This document shows, one piece after another, positions 54,762 through 63,560 of a stretch of 64,000 nt of DNA. A program made the translations under genes and the position numbers. The notes beneath the pieces are model-generated. The model was given only the letters and a program-made list of their open reading frames with translations. It was not told where the DNA came from and did not search any database. The DNA comes from B30-G6 sp964633115 (GTDB lineage Bacteria > Desulfobacterota > Desulfobacteria > Desulfobacterales > B30-G6): positions 122,569 through 186,568 of the forward strand of contig CAZWEO010000001.1 in NCBI GenBank assembly GCA_964633115.1, given 5' to 3'. Position 1 is the first letter of the stretch, and every line of letters begins with the position of its first letter.

Positions 54762-56270
54762 ATGCCTGAATTCACAGAGTATGATAAATATGACGCTATG
54801 GGGATAGCTGAATTGATTCGAACAAAAGAGATAAGTGCTGAGGAAGTTTGTCAAGAGGCAATTGCACGGATTGAAAAACTGAACCCGAAATTGAATGCAG
54901 TTGTCACGAAACTGACAGACTTGGTTGAATCACAATTAAATGATAGCTCAAGTGATTCGCCCTTTTACGGAGTTCCCTTTCTGTTAAAAGACGTTCATCA
55001 TGCCTTAAAAGGTACGGCTATGGGCCAGGGTAGCTATGCCATGAAAGGACAAGTGTCCAACCATGACGCTGAAATCGTGCGACGATATAGAAAGGCCGGT
55101 TTGATTGTCATTGGCAAGACCAATACACCTGAGTTTAAAATGGGTTATGTCACGGAACCCAAAGCTTTTGGCGCCACCTGCAACCCATGGAATACCGAAT
55201 ACTCGAGCGGAGGCTCCAGCGGTGGTTCGGCGGCAGCTGTTGCCGCACATATTGTTCCGATGGCTTCGGGGACAGACGAAGGTGGCTCAATCCGGGTCCC
55301 TTCATCCTATTGTGCACTGGTCGGGCTTAAACCGAGCAGAGGCCGAAATCCAGTAGGACCAGATTTTAGTGACGAGTGGGACGGAATATCCTGTAGTCAT
55401 GTATTGTCCCGAAGCGTTCGAGATAGTGCCGCCGTTCTCGATGTTACTGCTGGCAAGGAACTCGGTTCTCCATACATGTCGGTTCCGCAAACACGTCAGT
55501 TTCTGGAGGAATTGAGCCAACCCCAGGAAAAATATCGTATCGCTTACACATTAAGAAACGCATATGGCCTGGAAATACATCCGTATTGCCAGCAAGCCGT
55601 CATGGAAACCGTATCGTTATTAAAGGAACTCGGTCATCAAGTGGAGGAGGTCACACCTGAATATGATGATAAAGAAGCAGTTTTGAGCCTGGTTATTATC
55701 ATGGCCTCTCATGTAGCAGCCAAACTGGAAAGAATCAAACTGGAATTCAAACGACCAGTTAATAGGAAAACAATTGAAGAACAGAATCTGACCCTAGGGT
55801 TAATCGGCAAGAATCTCAATGTTATCGATTTTATTAAAGCCAAGCAGTCCTGGCGCAAAATCGGTTCCGCCATGAATAGACTTCTGGAAACCTACGATAT
55901 TCTGCTGACGCCGACTCTAGGTCGACCGCCTATTAAAATCGGGGCTACAGAACCTGGGCTTCAGGACCGTATATCAATGAAAGTTGTCAATTCACCAATA
56001 GGCACTGCGCTTTTTTCCAATCGGAAGATGGGGCAAAATATAATAAGCCAACTCATTGACTCTGTTGTTGGACCACAAATGCCGTTAACGGCAGTTGCAA
56101 ACATAACAGGACTTCCAGCCATTTCGCTACCGCTTTTTTGGACGGATGAGAGGTTGCCGATCGGTGTTCAATTCATTGGTCGCTTTTGTGACGAAGCTAC
56201 ATTATTCCGTCTGGCAGGCCAGCTTGAAAAATCACGACCCTGGTTCGACAAAAAACCGCTGGTTTGTTAA
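54762..56270 (+). CDS. amidase-signature family hydrolase
   Basis: The 502-residue amidase-signature enzyme has the catalytic Lys in PFLLKDVHHA, the GSSGGSAAAVA segment with the cis-Ser, and the nucleophilic Ser in DEGGSIRVPSSYC. It hydrolyses an amide (or nitrile-derived amide) to the acid; GatA itself is less likely because no gatB/gatC is near. A truncated duplicate sits at 28863-29175 on the other side of the catabolic cluster. Release of the cluster's acid substrate from an amide is possible but speculative. Confidence 0.9.
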   Translation: MPEFTEYDKYDAMGIAELIRTKEISAEEVCQEAIARIEKLNPKLNAVVTKLTDLVESQLNDSSSDSPFYGVPFLLKDVHHALKGTAMGQGSYAMKGQVSNHDAEIVRRYRKAGLIVIGKTNTPEFKMGYVTEPKAFGATCNPWNTEYSSGGSSGGSAAAVAAHIVPMASGTDEGGSIRVPSSYCALVGLKPSRGRNPVGPDFSDEWDGISCSHVLSRSVRDSAAVLDVTAGKELGSPYMSVPQTRQFLEELSQPQEKYRIAYTLRNAYGLEIHPYCQQAVMETVSLLKELGHQVEEVTPEYDDKEAVLSLVIIMASHVAAKLERIKLEFKRPVNRKTIEEQNLTLGLIGKNLNVIDFIKAKQSWRKIGSAMNRLLETYDILLTPTLGRPPIKIGATEPGLQDRISMKVVNSPIGTALFSNRKMGQNIISQLIDSVVGPQMPLTAVANITGLPAISLPLFWTDERLPIGVQFIGRFCDEATLFRLAGQLEKSRPWFDKKPLVC

Positions 56271-56342
56271 AACGACGATCTGCCTCCGCGCCAGTTGATT
56301 CCGTGGAAGGGGAACCGTAAATGATTCAAGTAGGAATAAAAC

Positions 56343-56627
56343 ATGCTATCTACTAATGATGTTACGATACTTGAAGAATTTGGCGATATTGGTTTTATTA
56401 TCGTTGACAATCCTCCGGTCAACGCTATTGGCTTCAAGGTTCGAGAGGGCCTTCTAAAGGGCGTTGAAACGTTTAACAAGAGAGATACCATAAAGGCAAT
56501 CATAATAATATGCGAAAATCGTACATTCTTCGCTGGAGTGGATATTAAGGAATTTAACCAACCTGTTAAGGAGCCAGGGCTTAGGAAGGTAATAGAGAGT
56601 TTGAAAGACAATTGTTTCAAAAATTGA
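56343..56627 (+). pseudogene. N-terminal fragment of an enoyl-CoA hydratase (FadJ-type)
   Basis: The 94-residue frame has a crotonase start (GFIIVDNPPVNAIG, IIICENRTFFAGVDIKEF) as in the bifunctional FadB/FadJ proteins and stops at IESLKDNCFKN, before the second oxyanion segment. The rest of the domain is not found downstream, so the gene is a remnant. Confidence 0.75.
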
Positions 56628-56769
56628 AATCAGGTTCCCAGTTCCTGGCTCAGCGCCATTATTTTTTTGAAATATTGGTATTTAGATATGAAATGTAATG
56701 TGTGAGGTGGGGCGCATATGCATAAAGGTGATCTAATAAAGATTCGACAACACGTTAGGGAGATGGGTG

Positions 56770-57480
56770 ATGACCACAAATTTTAAAATCGGAATCATCA
56801 GTGATCTGGATGATCAACGCGCATCTCAGTTGATGACGGATACCGCATTACTTCATACGGCCGAGCATTTTTCCATAGAGATTCAACAAACGTGGCTGAC
56901 CACGACGAAGTTGGCTGGCTTAGATTTTATGGATAATGCGCTGAAAGATTTTCATGGTATATGGGCCGGACCCGGAGACTATGAACATCCGGAAGCCGCC
57001 ATTGAGGCCATCCGATATTGTCGGGAGAAAGGCAAACCTTTTTTCGGAACATGAGGTGGGTTTCAACATACTCTGTTGGAGTATGCTAGAAATGTCGTGG
57101 GTATTCATGGCGCCGCCCATGAAGAGCTGGACCCCCAGTCCAAAAGCCTTGTCATCAGCAAACTTTCCTGTTCCCTGGCGGGAGTTTCCCAGAGAGTAAA
57201 AATTGAAGCGGACAGCATGGCACATGCAACCTATGGGCAAACATCGGTTATGGAAAAATTTACATGTAATTATGGCCTCAACGAGGCCTACAGTCCAGCG
57301 ATAAAATCTGGCAACCTGAGTATCACGGGATTTGATGAAGAAGGCAACGCCAGAATCATAGAATTGTCAGGACACCCGTTTTACACGGCAACCCTTTTTC
57401 TGCCCCAGTTATCTTCCCGGGCAGGTGATCCCCATCCCATGATCCTAGCTTTTATTAAAGCAGCAATGACACGCGAATAG
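56770..57480 (+). CDS. CTP-synthase-like amidotransferase domain protein, candidate selenoprotein (Sec95)
   Basis: The 236-residue product is obtained if the TGA at 57052-57054 is read as selenocysteine. N-terminus: KIGIISDLDDQ; middle: GIWAGPGDYEHPEAAIEAIRYC and KPFFGT-Sec-GGFQH, where CTP synthase has the nucleophilic Cys (GxCxGxQ). The C-terminus (ELSGHPFYTATLFLPQL, residues 200-214) corresponds to the FHPE region, but the His and Glu needed for glutamine hydrolysis are Leu and Gln. It is therefore unlikely to be a normal glutaminase. I recall a database family called CTP synthase C-terminal region-related (seleno)protein that fits; its biochemistry is unknown to me. A nonsense mutation is the alternative. 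ATG at 56770 (GTG 56767 also possible). Confidence 0.8.
57052..57085 (+). promoter_or_regulatory. Sec codon and bSECIS-like hairpin in amidotransferase-like gene
   Basis: TGA at 57052 is followed by a perfect 7-bp stem, 57067-57073 (CAUACUC) with 57079-57085 (GAGUAUG), and a loop UGUUG that starts at 57074, 20 bases after the TGA, with G as its second base. Position and shape match the three hairpins of the hdr operon. Confidence 0.8.
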
Positions 57481-57588
57481 GAAAGTAACATGCCGTTTAT
57501 CCACTCCAGAAACCAGATATTCATCAACCATCGACTGGCCTTTTCCGGGCATGTATTTGATGATGGCGAAATCGTTTCTTGGTGATAT

Positions 57589-58737
57589 ATGTATATAAAT
57601 AAAATGGTTATGGCAATTGTTGCCGTACTTATGCTATTGGGATTGGTGCCGCAAAGCGACGCAATCATAAGCCAAGATGCCCAATTTAAAATTGTGACGG
57701 TTGCCAAAGGTCTAGGCCAACCTTGGGGCGTGGGCTTCATGCCGGACTATTCACCCTTGATTACATTAAAATCTGGCGGTCTTGTCCTTATTCGTGCCAA
57801 AAAATCCATCACAGTTGCGGGTGTATCCCCAATTGTTTCGGTGGGTCAGGGTGGGCTGCTGGATATTCTGGTTCCGGCGGATTTTGAAAAAACCGGTTGG
57901 GTATACTTTTCCTATTCGTCGGGGCCTTCCGGAAGCCAGCAAACATCAGTAGCCTGGGCGCGTCTTAAAAATTGGGCAGGATCCAAGCCGCGATTGGCTG
58001 ACTGGCAGGGTATTTTTACGGGTACCAACACAGCCAAAGGCGGCGGACATTTCGGTAGCCGCTTGGTATTATCGCCGGACGGGTATCTATTTATTACCAT
58101 TGGCGAAAGGCGGCAGCGTTATGAGGCCCAAAATCCTGAAAATCATTTTGGAACAGTAGTCCGAATCTATCCGGATGGCGGAATACCAGCAAATAATCCT
58201 TTTGCGGCAGGGCAGCCTCTGGATCAACAGGGTTCCCCGGATGTATATTCCTATGGTCACCGCAATGCTCAAGGCGCCGCCCTGCATCCAGTTACGGGCG
58301 ACCTTTGGATCCATGAGCATGGGCCTAAAGGTGGTGACGAGATTAACGTTATAAAACCGGGTGTTAACTATGGCTGGCCGATAATAACCCACGGCCGCGA
58401 GTATTCCGGAGCCAAAGTCGGGGAGGGCATCAATGCCAAAGCCGGTATGGCGCAGCCGCTGCTCCACTGGACCCCCTCCATCGCTCCGTCAGGTATGGCA
58501 TTTTATACGGCTGATAGATTCCCGGGTTGGCAGGGCGATTTATTTGTGGGTGCACTGGCAGGCAAACATCTCCGGCGAGTCAAGTTGGGCGGGCCCAATG
58601 GTGATCAAATTATTGGCCAGGAAGTACTGCTCAAAAAGCGACTGGGCCGCATTCGGGACGTTGCCCAGGGACCAGACGGGTTTTTGTATATCCTCACGGA
58701 CAGTAAGCGCGCCGAGCTGTACCGTTTAGAGCCTTAA
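57589..58737 (+). CDS. PQQ-dependent sugar dehydrogenase family protein (YliI-like)
   Basis: The 382-residue exported beta-propeller protein has a signal sequence (MVMAIVAVLMLLGLVPQSDA) and family motifs LGQPWGVGFMPD, GGGHFGSRLVLSPDGYLFITIG, YSYGHRNAQG, HEHGPKGGDEINV and WTPSIAPSGMAFY. Relatives (aldose sugar dehydrogenase) bind PQQ and calcium. It has no neighbouring partner. The start is weakly marked; several in-frame Met codons follow within the signal region. Confidence 0.9.
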   Translation: MYINKMVMAIVAVLMLLGLVPQSDAIISQDAQFKIVTVAKGLGQPWGVGFMPDYSPLITLKSGGLVLIRAKKSITVAGVSPIVSVGQGGLLDILVPADFEKTGWVYFSYSSGPSGSQQTSVAWARLKNWAGSKPRLADWQGIFTGTNTAKGGGHFGSRLVLSPDGYLFITIGERRQRYEAQNPENHFGTVVRIYPDGGIPANNPFAAGQPLDQQGSPDVYSYGHRNAQGAALHPVTGDLWIHEHGPKGGDEINVIKPGVNYGWPIITHGREYSGAKVGEGINAKAGMAQPLLHWTPSIAPSGMAFYTADRFPGWQGDLFVGALAGKHLRRVKLGGPNGDQIIGQEVLLKKRLGRIRDVAQGPDGFLYILTDSKRAELYRLEP

Positions 58738-58872
58738 AAAAGTTCAGTACAACTTGGATTAGATCTTGCCGGCAAAACCTGCTAAAAGGATAGACAATAT
58801 CCGCTGATTGCCAAGGTTTGGGGAAGAGACAGCTAAAAATATGACATCGCAAAAGCCATATGACCTACGCCT

Positions 58873-59121
58873 ATGATGTCGGAAAAGTTGAATTTTCAGG
58901 ATGTTCCACAAATCCCCTGCCGGATGGCAGGGAATTTATCCTGTATCTACCTGCCCGCTGTCGGTGGCATCCGGCATTCGGATACCATCCTGATTACTGA
59001 AGACGGTTATGAAAACCTGACCCATTTTCCAACGGACTTGGCGTCCTTGGTTATTACGGCTACAAAGCCCGTTGTCCCTTTGAAGGGTGTCCTGGTGAGC
59101 CGGGCAGTGAGGATCAAATAG
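58873..59121 (+). pseudogene. C-terminal remnant of an M24 (Xaa-Pro) peptidase
   Basis: An 82-residue frame contains the end of the M24 fold (IYLPAVGGIRHSDTILITEDGYENLTHFPTDL), which includes the second-last metal-site region of aminopeptidase P. The preceding 200-plus residues are absent, and the tail after SLVI is unrelated. It is a gene remnant joined to the alkD start, which follows without a gap. Confidence 0.75.
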
Positions 59122-59835
59122 ATGCTATTGAATGTATCAGAGATTAAAAAACAGGTCAGGCAGATGGGCAATAAAGCCATTGCCGAGCATTCCCAACGGT
59201 TTTTTAAGACCGGCAAAGGCGACTATGGCGAAGGGGATAAATTTTTAGGTATCCGGGTACCGGTGTTGCGAAAGCAGGCCAAGCTGTATAAGGATGTCTC
59301 CTTTGAGGTTGTATCCCAGCTGCTTTTTTCCGAATATCATGAGGAGCGCCTGCTGAGCCTGTTGATACTGGTACTTCAGTATGCCAATGGCAATGCGAAA
59401 CAGCAGCAGAGCATCTATCGATTCTATCTAAAGCATACGAATTTGGTGAATAATTGGGATTTGGTGGATACCTCTGCGGAACACATCGTGGGGGCCTATT
59501 TGTTTAGCCGTAGCCGCAAGCCATTATACAGGTTGGCGCGGTCAAAGTTGCTTTGGGAGCGTCGTATTGCCATCATGTCGACCTATAACTATATCAAGAA
59601 AAATGAATTTGACGACACCTTGAAGTTAGCCCAGATATTGCACCAAGATTCGGAAGATCTAATTCAAAAAGCCGTTGGCTGGATGCTACGAGAGGTTGGC
59701 AAGCGTCAATTAGATTTGGAAGAAGAATTTCTCAAACAGCACTACCACAACATGCCCCGAACAATGCTGCGATATGCCATTGAAAAATTTTCGCCAGAGA
59801 AGCGCAAAGCATATCTGGCTGGTACTGTTCGATAA
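59122..59835 (+). CDS. alkD: AlkD-type DNA alkylation repair protein
   Basis: The 237-residue HEAT-like helical protein has the AlkD signature GDKFLGIRVPVLRKQAK (about residues 35-50), LLFSEYHEERLLSLLIL, the central VNNWDLVDTSAEHIVG with the catalytic Trp/Asp, and QKAVGWMLREVGKR. It excises N3- and N7-alkylated bases. Start ATG 59122 directly follows the M24 remnant. The gene is probably monocistronic. Confidence 0.93.
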   Translation: MLLNVSEIKKQVRQMGNKAIAEHSQRFFKTGKGDYGEGDKFLGIRVPVLRKQAKLYKDVSFEVVSQLLFSEYHEERLLSLLILVLQYANGNAKQQQSIYRFYLKHTNLVNNWDLVDTSAEHIVGAYLFSRSRKPLYRLARSKLLWERRIAIMSTYNYIKKNEFDDTLKLAQILHQDSEDLIQKAVGWMLREVGKRQLDLEEEFLKQHYHNMPRTMLRYAIEKFSPEKRKAYLAGTVR

Positions 59836-59915
59836 AATAGCTAAGGGAATTTGAGTAGTTAAAAATAGCTGGTGTGAAATCTTTCAGGAGTCGAGACGTT
59901 TTTCCTTACAACATG

Positions 59916-60058
59916 CGTCATTCCCGTGAAGGAGGCCGTGTCACAATTCGTCATCCCGGCCAAGCGGAGCGCGAGCCGGGATCCAGAACTATGCGTTTAT
60001 ATTCATTTTCCTGGATTCCGGATCTCATTCCGCGTTGCTGCTTTCGTCCGGAATGACG
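59916..60058. repeat. REP-like palindromic repeat unit
   Basis: The segment holds CGTCATtCCCG, CGTCATCCCGGC (59949-59960), GCCGGGATCCAG, CTGGATTCCGGA and CCGGAATGACG (60048-60058): paired arms of the CGTCATTCC(C)GG type found in dispersed REP/MITE-like elements of proteobacteria. It is non-coding and lies between alkD and the GNAT gene. Whether it is multi-copy in this genome cannot be told here. Confidence 0.7.
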
Positions 60059-60136
60059 GCTTTGGGCGGATTACGACACAGCCTCCTGCGCGGGCATGAC
60101 ATAAAATGCTCCCCAGGTGCTCAAATATTTAAAACA

Positions 60137-60616
60137 ATGGAAACGGAATTAACTATAAAATCGGAAGATCCACGCACACCCGACATCCACAAATTAATAG
60201 ATGAGTTGGATGCCTATCAGGCTGAGCTTTACCCGCCGGAAAGCAACCACCTGGAGCCGGTGGAAAAACTGATTTCAGCGGATTATTATTTCATTGCAGC
60301 ACGAACAGAAGGTAATTTGTTGGGGATTGGATCCTATCGCAGAATGCCCGCTCATAAAGAATCTCAGTCCTATGTGGAAATAAAGCGATTGTATGTACCC
60401 CATCAATTTCGCGGAATAGGCCTGGCGACCCAATTAATGGATGCTCTGGAAGAAAAAGCGCTTGCGGAAGGGTATCTGGAGGCATGTTTGGAAACCGGGA
60501 TCAGTCAAAATGAAGCCTTAAGCCTATATGAAAAACGGGGTTACCAAAGGACAAAGCCGTTTGGTGCCTATCAGGAAGACCCTTTGAGTGTATTCATGCG
60601 CAAAACCTTGTCATGA
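60137..60616 (+). CDS. GNAT-family N-acetyltransferase
   Basis: The 159-residue GNAT protein has LGIGSYRRMPAH, VEIKRLYVPHQFRGIGLATQLM (acetyl-CoA loop) and LYEKRGYQRTKPFG at the end. ATG at 60137 is used; a reading from 60035 would begin in the repeat element. It overlaps the next gene by 4 bases (ATGA). Confidence 0.88.
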   Translation: METELTIKSEDPRTPDIHKLIDELDAYQAELYPPESNHLEPVEKLISADYYFIAARTEGNLLGIGSYRRMPAHKESQSYVEIKRLYVPHQFRGIGLATQLMDALEEKALAEGYLEACLETGISQNEALSLYEKRGYQRTKPFGAYQEDPLSVFMRKTLS

Positions 60617-61860
60617 GCCATAAAAGTTTACGGATTTTACACCTTCTGAGCCAGCGGCCGGATTCAACCGGTAGCGGCATCTATCTACAGGCCATGATTC
60701 GGGAAGCCGACAAGTGCGGGCACCACAATTATATATTGGCCGGTATCCAGGCAGGCAAACCGGTCAAGCTAGCCAATCTATCGCCGGGCAATTGTTCCTT
60801 TGTAAGATTTAGCCAAGATATTCCTTATCAAATCGTCGGTATGAGCGATGTGATGCCTTATGAGAGCCGCCGATTCCGCGATTTGGACGAATCCGATCTG
60901 ACAGTTTACCAAAATGCCTTTCTACAGAAGCTTAAAATCGCTGTTGAAAAATTTCAGCCGAATATTATCCACAGTCACCATCTTTGGATCCTGACATCCT
61001 TGGTAAAACAATGGGTAGAAAACATACCTACTGTGTCCACCAGCCATGGGTCGGATCTGCGTCAATTTCAGCTATGCCCCCACCTCCGGAAAACGGTCCA
61101 AACAGGGTGCCGGGGATTGGATGCTGTTATGGCTCTAAACGATTCACAGAAGGCAGATATTGCCCGACTGTATGCAATTCCTGAAGATAAAATCCATGTG
61201 GTGGGTGCCGGCTATGATGATAGTTTGTTTCGGACGCAAACCAAACCGAAACCACGCCCAGTCCGACTGGTATACGCCGGCAAGCTGAGCGAAGCCAAGG
61301 GTGTGCCCTGGATGTTGCGAGCCTTGGCTGAGATTGACACGCCATCTTGGGAACTTCATCTGGTGGGGGGTGGTAGCGGACCGGAAAAAGACACCTGTTT
61401 GTCACTGGCAGAAAAATTGGGCAACCGCGTTAAGCAGTATGGGGCGGTACCCCAAGAGAAATTGGCTGAGATATTGCGGCCGTCACATATTTTCTGCCTG
61501 CCCTCATTTTACGAGGGACTGCCCCTGGTAGTTATTGAAGCTTTGGCCAGTGGTTGCCGGATAATTGCCAATGATTTGCCGGGAACGCGTGAATTAGTCG
61601 GAGATCTAAATGCGCCAGAGATCGAACGGCTGCCCCTGCCGGAGCTTGAAACCATAGATAAACCCACACACTCATCCGGGAAAGAGTACGAGAAACGCCT
61701 GGAAACCGCATTGCGAAAGCAGATTCAGCTGGCGGCGGAGGCACCGATGGCTATAGGTGCAGAAATTCGTAGCAGACTGCAACGCTATGCCTGGCAATCC
61801 GTGTTTGAGCGCGTGCAACGGGTTTATGAAATAGCAATCAGCAATTTTTCAATTATATAA
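60613..61860 (+). CDS. glycosyltransferase family 4 protein
   Basis: The 415-residue GT-B enzyme has an N-terminal acceptor domain (RILHLLSQRPDSTGSGIYLQ; NIIHSHHLWILTSL) and a C-terminal nucleotide-sugar domain with VYAGKLSEAKGVPWML, VGGGSG, and the donor site SFYEGLPLVVIEALASGCRII. Donor and acceptor are unknown, and there is no other polysaccharide gene near it. It is translationally coupled to the GNAT gene. Confidence 0.9.
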   Translation: MSHKSLRILHLLSQRPDSTGSGIYLQAMIREADKCGHHNYILAGIQAGKPVKLANLSPGNCSFVRFSQDIPYQIVGMSDVMPYESRRFRDLDESDLTVYQNAFLQKLKIAVEKFQPNIIHSHHLWILTSLVKQWVENIPTVSTSHGSDLRQFQLCPHLRKTVQTGCRGLDAVMALNDSQKADIARLYAIPEDKIHVVGAGYDDSLFRTQTKPKPRPVRLVYAGKLSEAKGVPWMLRALAEIDTPSWELHLVGGGSGPEKDTCLSLAEKLGNRVKQYGAVPQEKLAEILRPSHIFCLPSFYEGLPLVVIEALASGCRIIANDLPGTRELVGDLNAPEIERLPLPELETIDKPTHSSGKEYEKRLETALRKQIQLAAEAPMAIGAEIRSRLQRYAWQSVFERVQRVYEIAISNFSII

Positions 61861-62577
61861 ATAACGGCTTAGTAAAAAAGCCCAACTTCAAGCCTTTCTA
61901 TCCTCTATAGCAGGCTACAATGGAGAACGGGCGTTCTTTATGCTTCGGCCTGGCAGGCTGTGTGGTCTGTGATTTCGCAACTATTTCTTAAAGATTAATG
62001 TCTCATTTCGGGGGTGCCGACCTGCTCTAGTTAAGGCTGGAAAGACAATACTGTTTTTCTACCTATTAAACCACCAGATAAACATAGGTAGAAATTTATA
62101 CGCACTATAATGGTAATATGTAGAAATTTTTCCCCATATCAACACTGTTATGTCCATAGGGTTAAAATATGCATAAGATAAAATTATTGCGATATTTCAT
62201 ATGTTTTTTTCGCTCTATCTATGAACTCGTATATTTTGGCGGAACAAAACGAATTCAAACCGGCAAGTGAGCCTCTAATTTTTCATGGTTTCATTGTTCA
62301 ACCTCCTTCATCTGAATCATGGAAAATTTTATAACAAACTAAATTTAATTAACGCTATCAAGGTATGGAAATAACAGATATGAAACCTTCGGTGTTAAAG
62401 TAGCGATTATGCAGACAAGAGGAAAATATTCAGATGATCAAATATTCGATAAAATGAAATCTAAATTTCTTTTGACAGCATAAAAATTAAACCTTTTTGA
62501 AGGAAATGACATAACATACCACTGGTGCTGACGGCGTGCCGCCGCCGCACAGTTCAGCGTTCGCGCAAAGGAGAACA
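61861..62577. other. A/T-rich intergenic region with inverted repeat
   Basis: About 715 bases without a supported gene. It contains an 11-bp perfect inverted repeat (62056-62066 TTTCTACCTAT with 62084-62094) and a repeat of GTAGAAATTT near 62088 and 62120. A TTGACA is at 62472. The low G+C contrasts with the flanks and may mark foreign or decayed DNA. Confidence 0.5.
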
Positions 62578-63474
62578 ATGAAGGAATTATCTAAATCAAT
62601 ACCGGATTTTCTCGGAAAACACCCTCGTGCAAATCTCCTCCAGACACCGGCGATAATCCATAAACTCCCCCGCCTTTCATCTCATTTGGGCCACCGTATC
62701 TATATTCTAAGAGAGGATTTAACTGGATTTGCGCTCGGCGGTAATAAAACCCGAAAGGTTGACTATCTCTTTGGAGACGCGCTCGCACAAAAGGTTACCA
62801 CGGTTATTACCATGAAAGCCACGAGTTTCAGCAGAAACGCTGCCGCGGCAGCAGCAACGTGTGGACTTGATCTCCATGTAGTCTTACCGGGTACTGAGTC
62901 AGAACAGAACCCTTTGAGTCAAGCCCTTTTTAGGCAATGGGGTACCAAACTTTACTATGAGCCTGAAGGTGAAAACGAGCTGGCTGATTGTCAAGATCGC
63001 GTGCTAGCGTCCTTAAAGGCAAAAGGAAAAGCTGTATATGTGATGCATCCGGGAGGAAGCAATTCCATCGGGGCGCTTAGCTACGTGAGTGTCTTTCAAG
63101 AAATTCTCGATTTCTCGCATCGATCAGGCGTTCATTTCTCATATGTTATTCACTCCACAAGTTCAGCAGGCACACAGGCAGGACTTGTTGTTGGACAATG
63201 CATTAGTAGCTATGAGACCAAAATTATTGGCATCAGCGCTGCGTTAAAGGCGTCTGCTCAATCCGAGAGGATACGTGAGCTTGCATGGTCGACAGCGCAA
63301 ATGCTTGGTACATCAATCGACCAGACAAAAATCATCGTCGATGACAGCTTTATCGGACCAGGTTATGCAAAAGCTTCCAAAGAAGGCGAGAATGCGGCAA
63401 AACTTTTTGCTAGGCTGGAAGGAATATTACTTGATCCTGTATACACAGGTAAGGCTGCCGCTGCGATAAAATGA
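62578..63474 (+). CDS. D-cysteine desulfhydrase / ACC deaminase family PLP enzyme, C-terminus shortened
   Basis: The 298-residue PLP enzyme has REDLTGFALGGNKTRKVDYL with the PLP lysine, SFSRNAAAAAA and HSTSSAGTQAGLVVGQ for phosphate binding, and LDPVYTGKAAAAIK just before the stop. Members of the family run about 20-30 residues further. The end coincides with the start of transposon-like sequence, so the last part was probably replaced by the insertion. The conserved core is complete; activity may be lost or weak. The ATG at 62578 has AAAGGAG upstream. Confidence 0.82.
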   Translation: MKELSKSIPDFLGKHPRANLLQTPAIIHKLPRLSSHLGHRIYILREDLTGFALGGNKTRKVDYLFGDALAQKVTTVITMKATSFSRNAAAAAATCGLDLHVVLPGTESEQNPLSQALFRQWGTKLYYEPEGENELADCQDRVLASLKAKGKAVYVMHPGGSNSIGALSYVSVFQEILDFSHRSGVHFSYVIHSTSSAGTQAGLVVGQCISSYETKIIGISAALKASAQSERIRELAWSTAQMLGTSIDQTKIIVDDSFIGPGYAKASKEGENAAKLFARLEGILLDPVYTGKAAAAIK

Positions 63475-63481
63475 GAAAGAT

Positions 63482-63558
63482 GGTCTCCTTTGAGGTGCAA
63501 ACCTCAATTGTGTTATATATTTTTTAGCCAATAAAAAATAACACAAAGAAAGGAGACC
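63482..63558 (+). promoter_or_regulatory. branched hairpin that hides the transposase ribosome-binding site
   Basis: The outer stem GGTCTCCTTT (63482-63491) pairs with AAAGGAGACC (63549-63558). Inside it are two hairpins: GAGGT-GCAA-ACCTC (63492-63505, GCAA tetraloop; TGAGGT/ACCTCA if the shared T63491 moves from the outer stem) and TTGTGTTAT (63508-63516) with ATAACACAA (63538-63546), extended by a T-run/A-run. The 3' arm of the outer stem contains the Shine-Dalgarno of the downstream transposase gene. Confidence 0.75.
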
Positions 63559-63560
63559 GG

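Noticed and set aside
57490..57585. 31-codon frame starting with ATG at 57490
   Set aside because: It is short, has only a weak purine run upstream and no recognised similarity; probably a fragment or chance frame.
62521..62577. GC-rich palindromic stretch before the PLP enzyme gene as an attC-like recombination site
   Set aside because: Paired core sites of the required form and spacing are not visible; the resemblance is only in composition.
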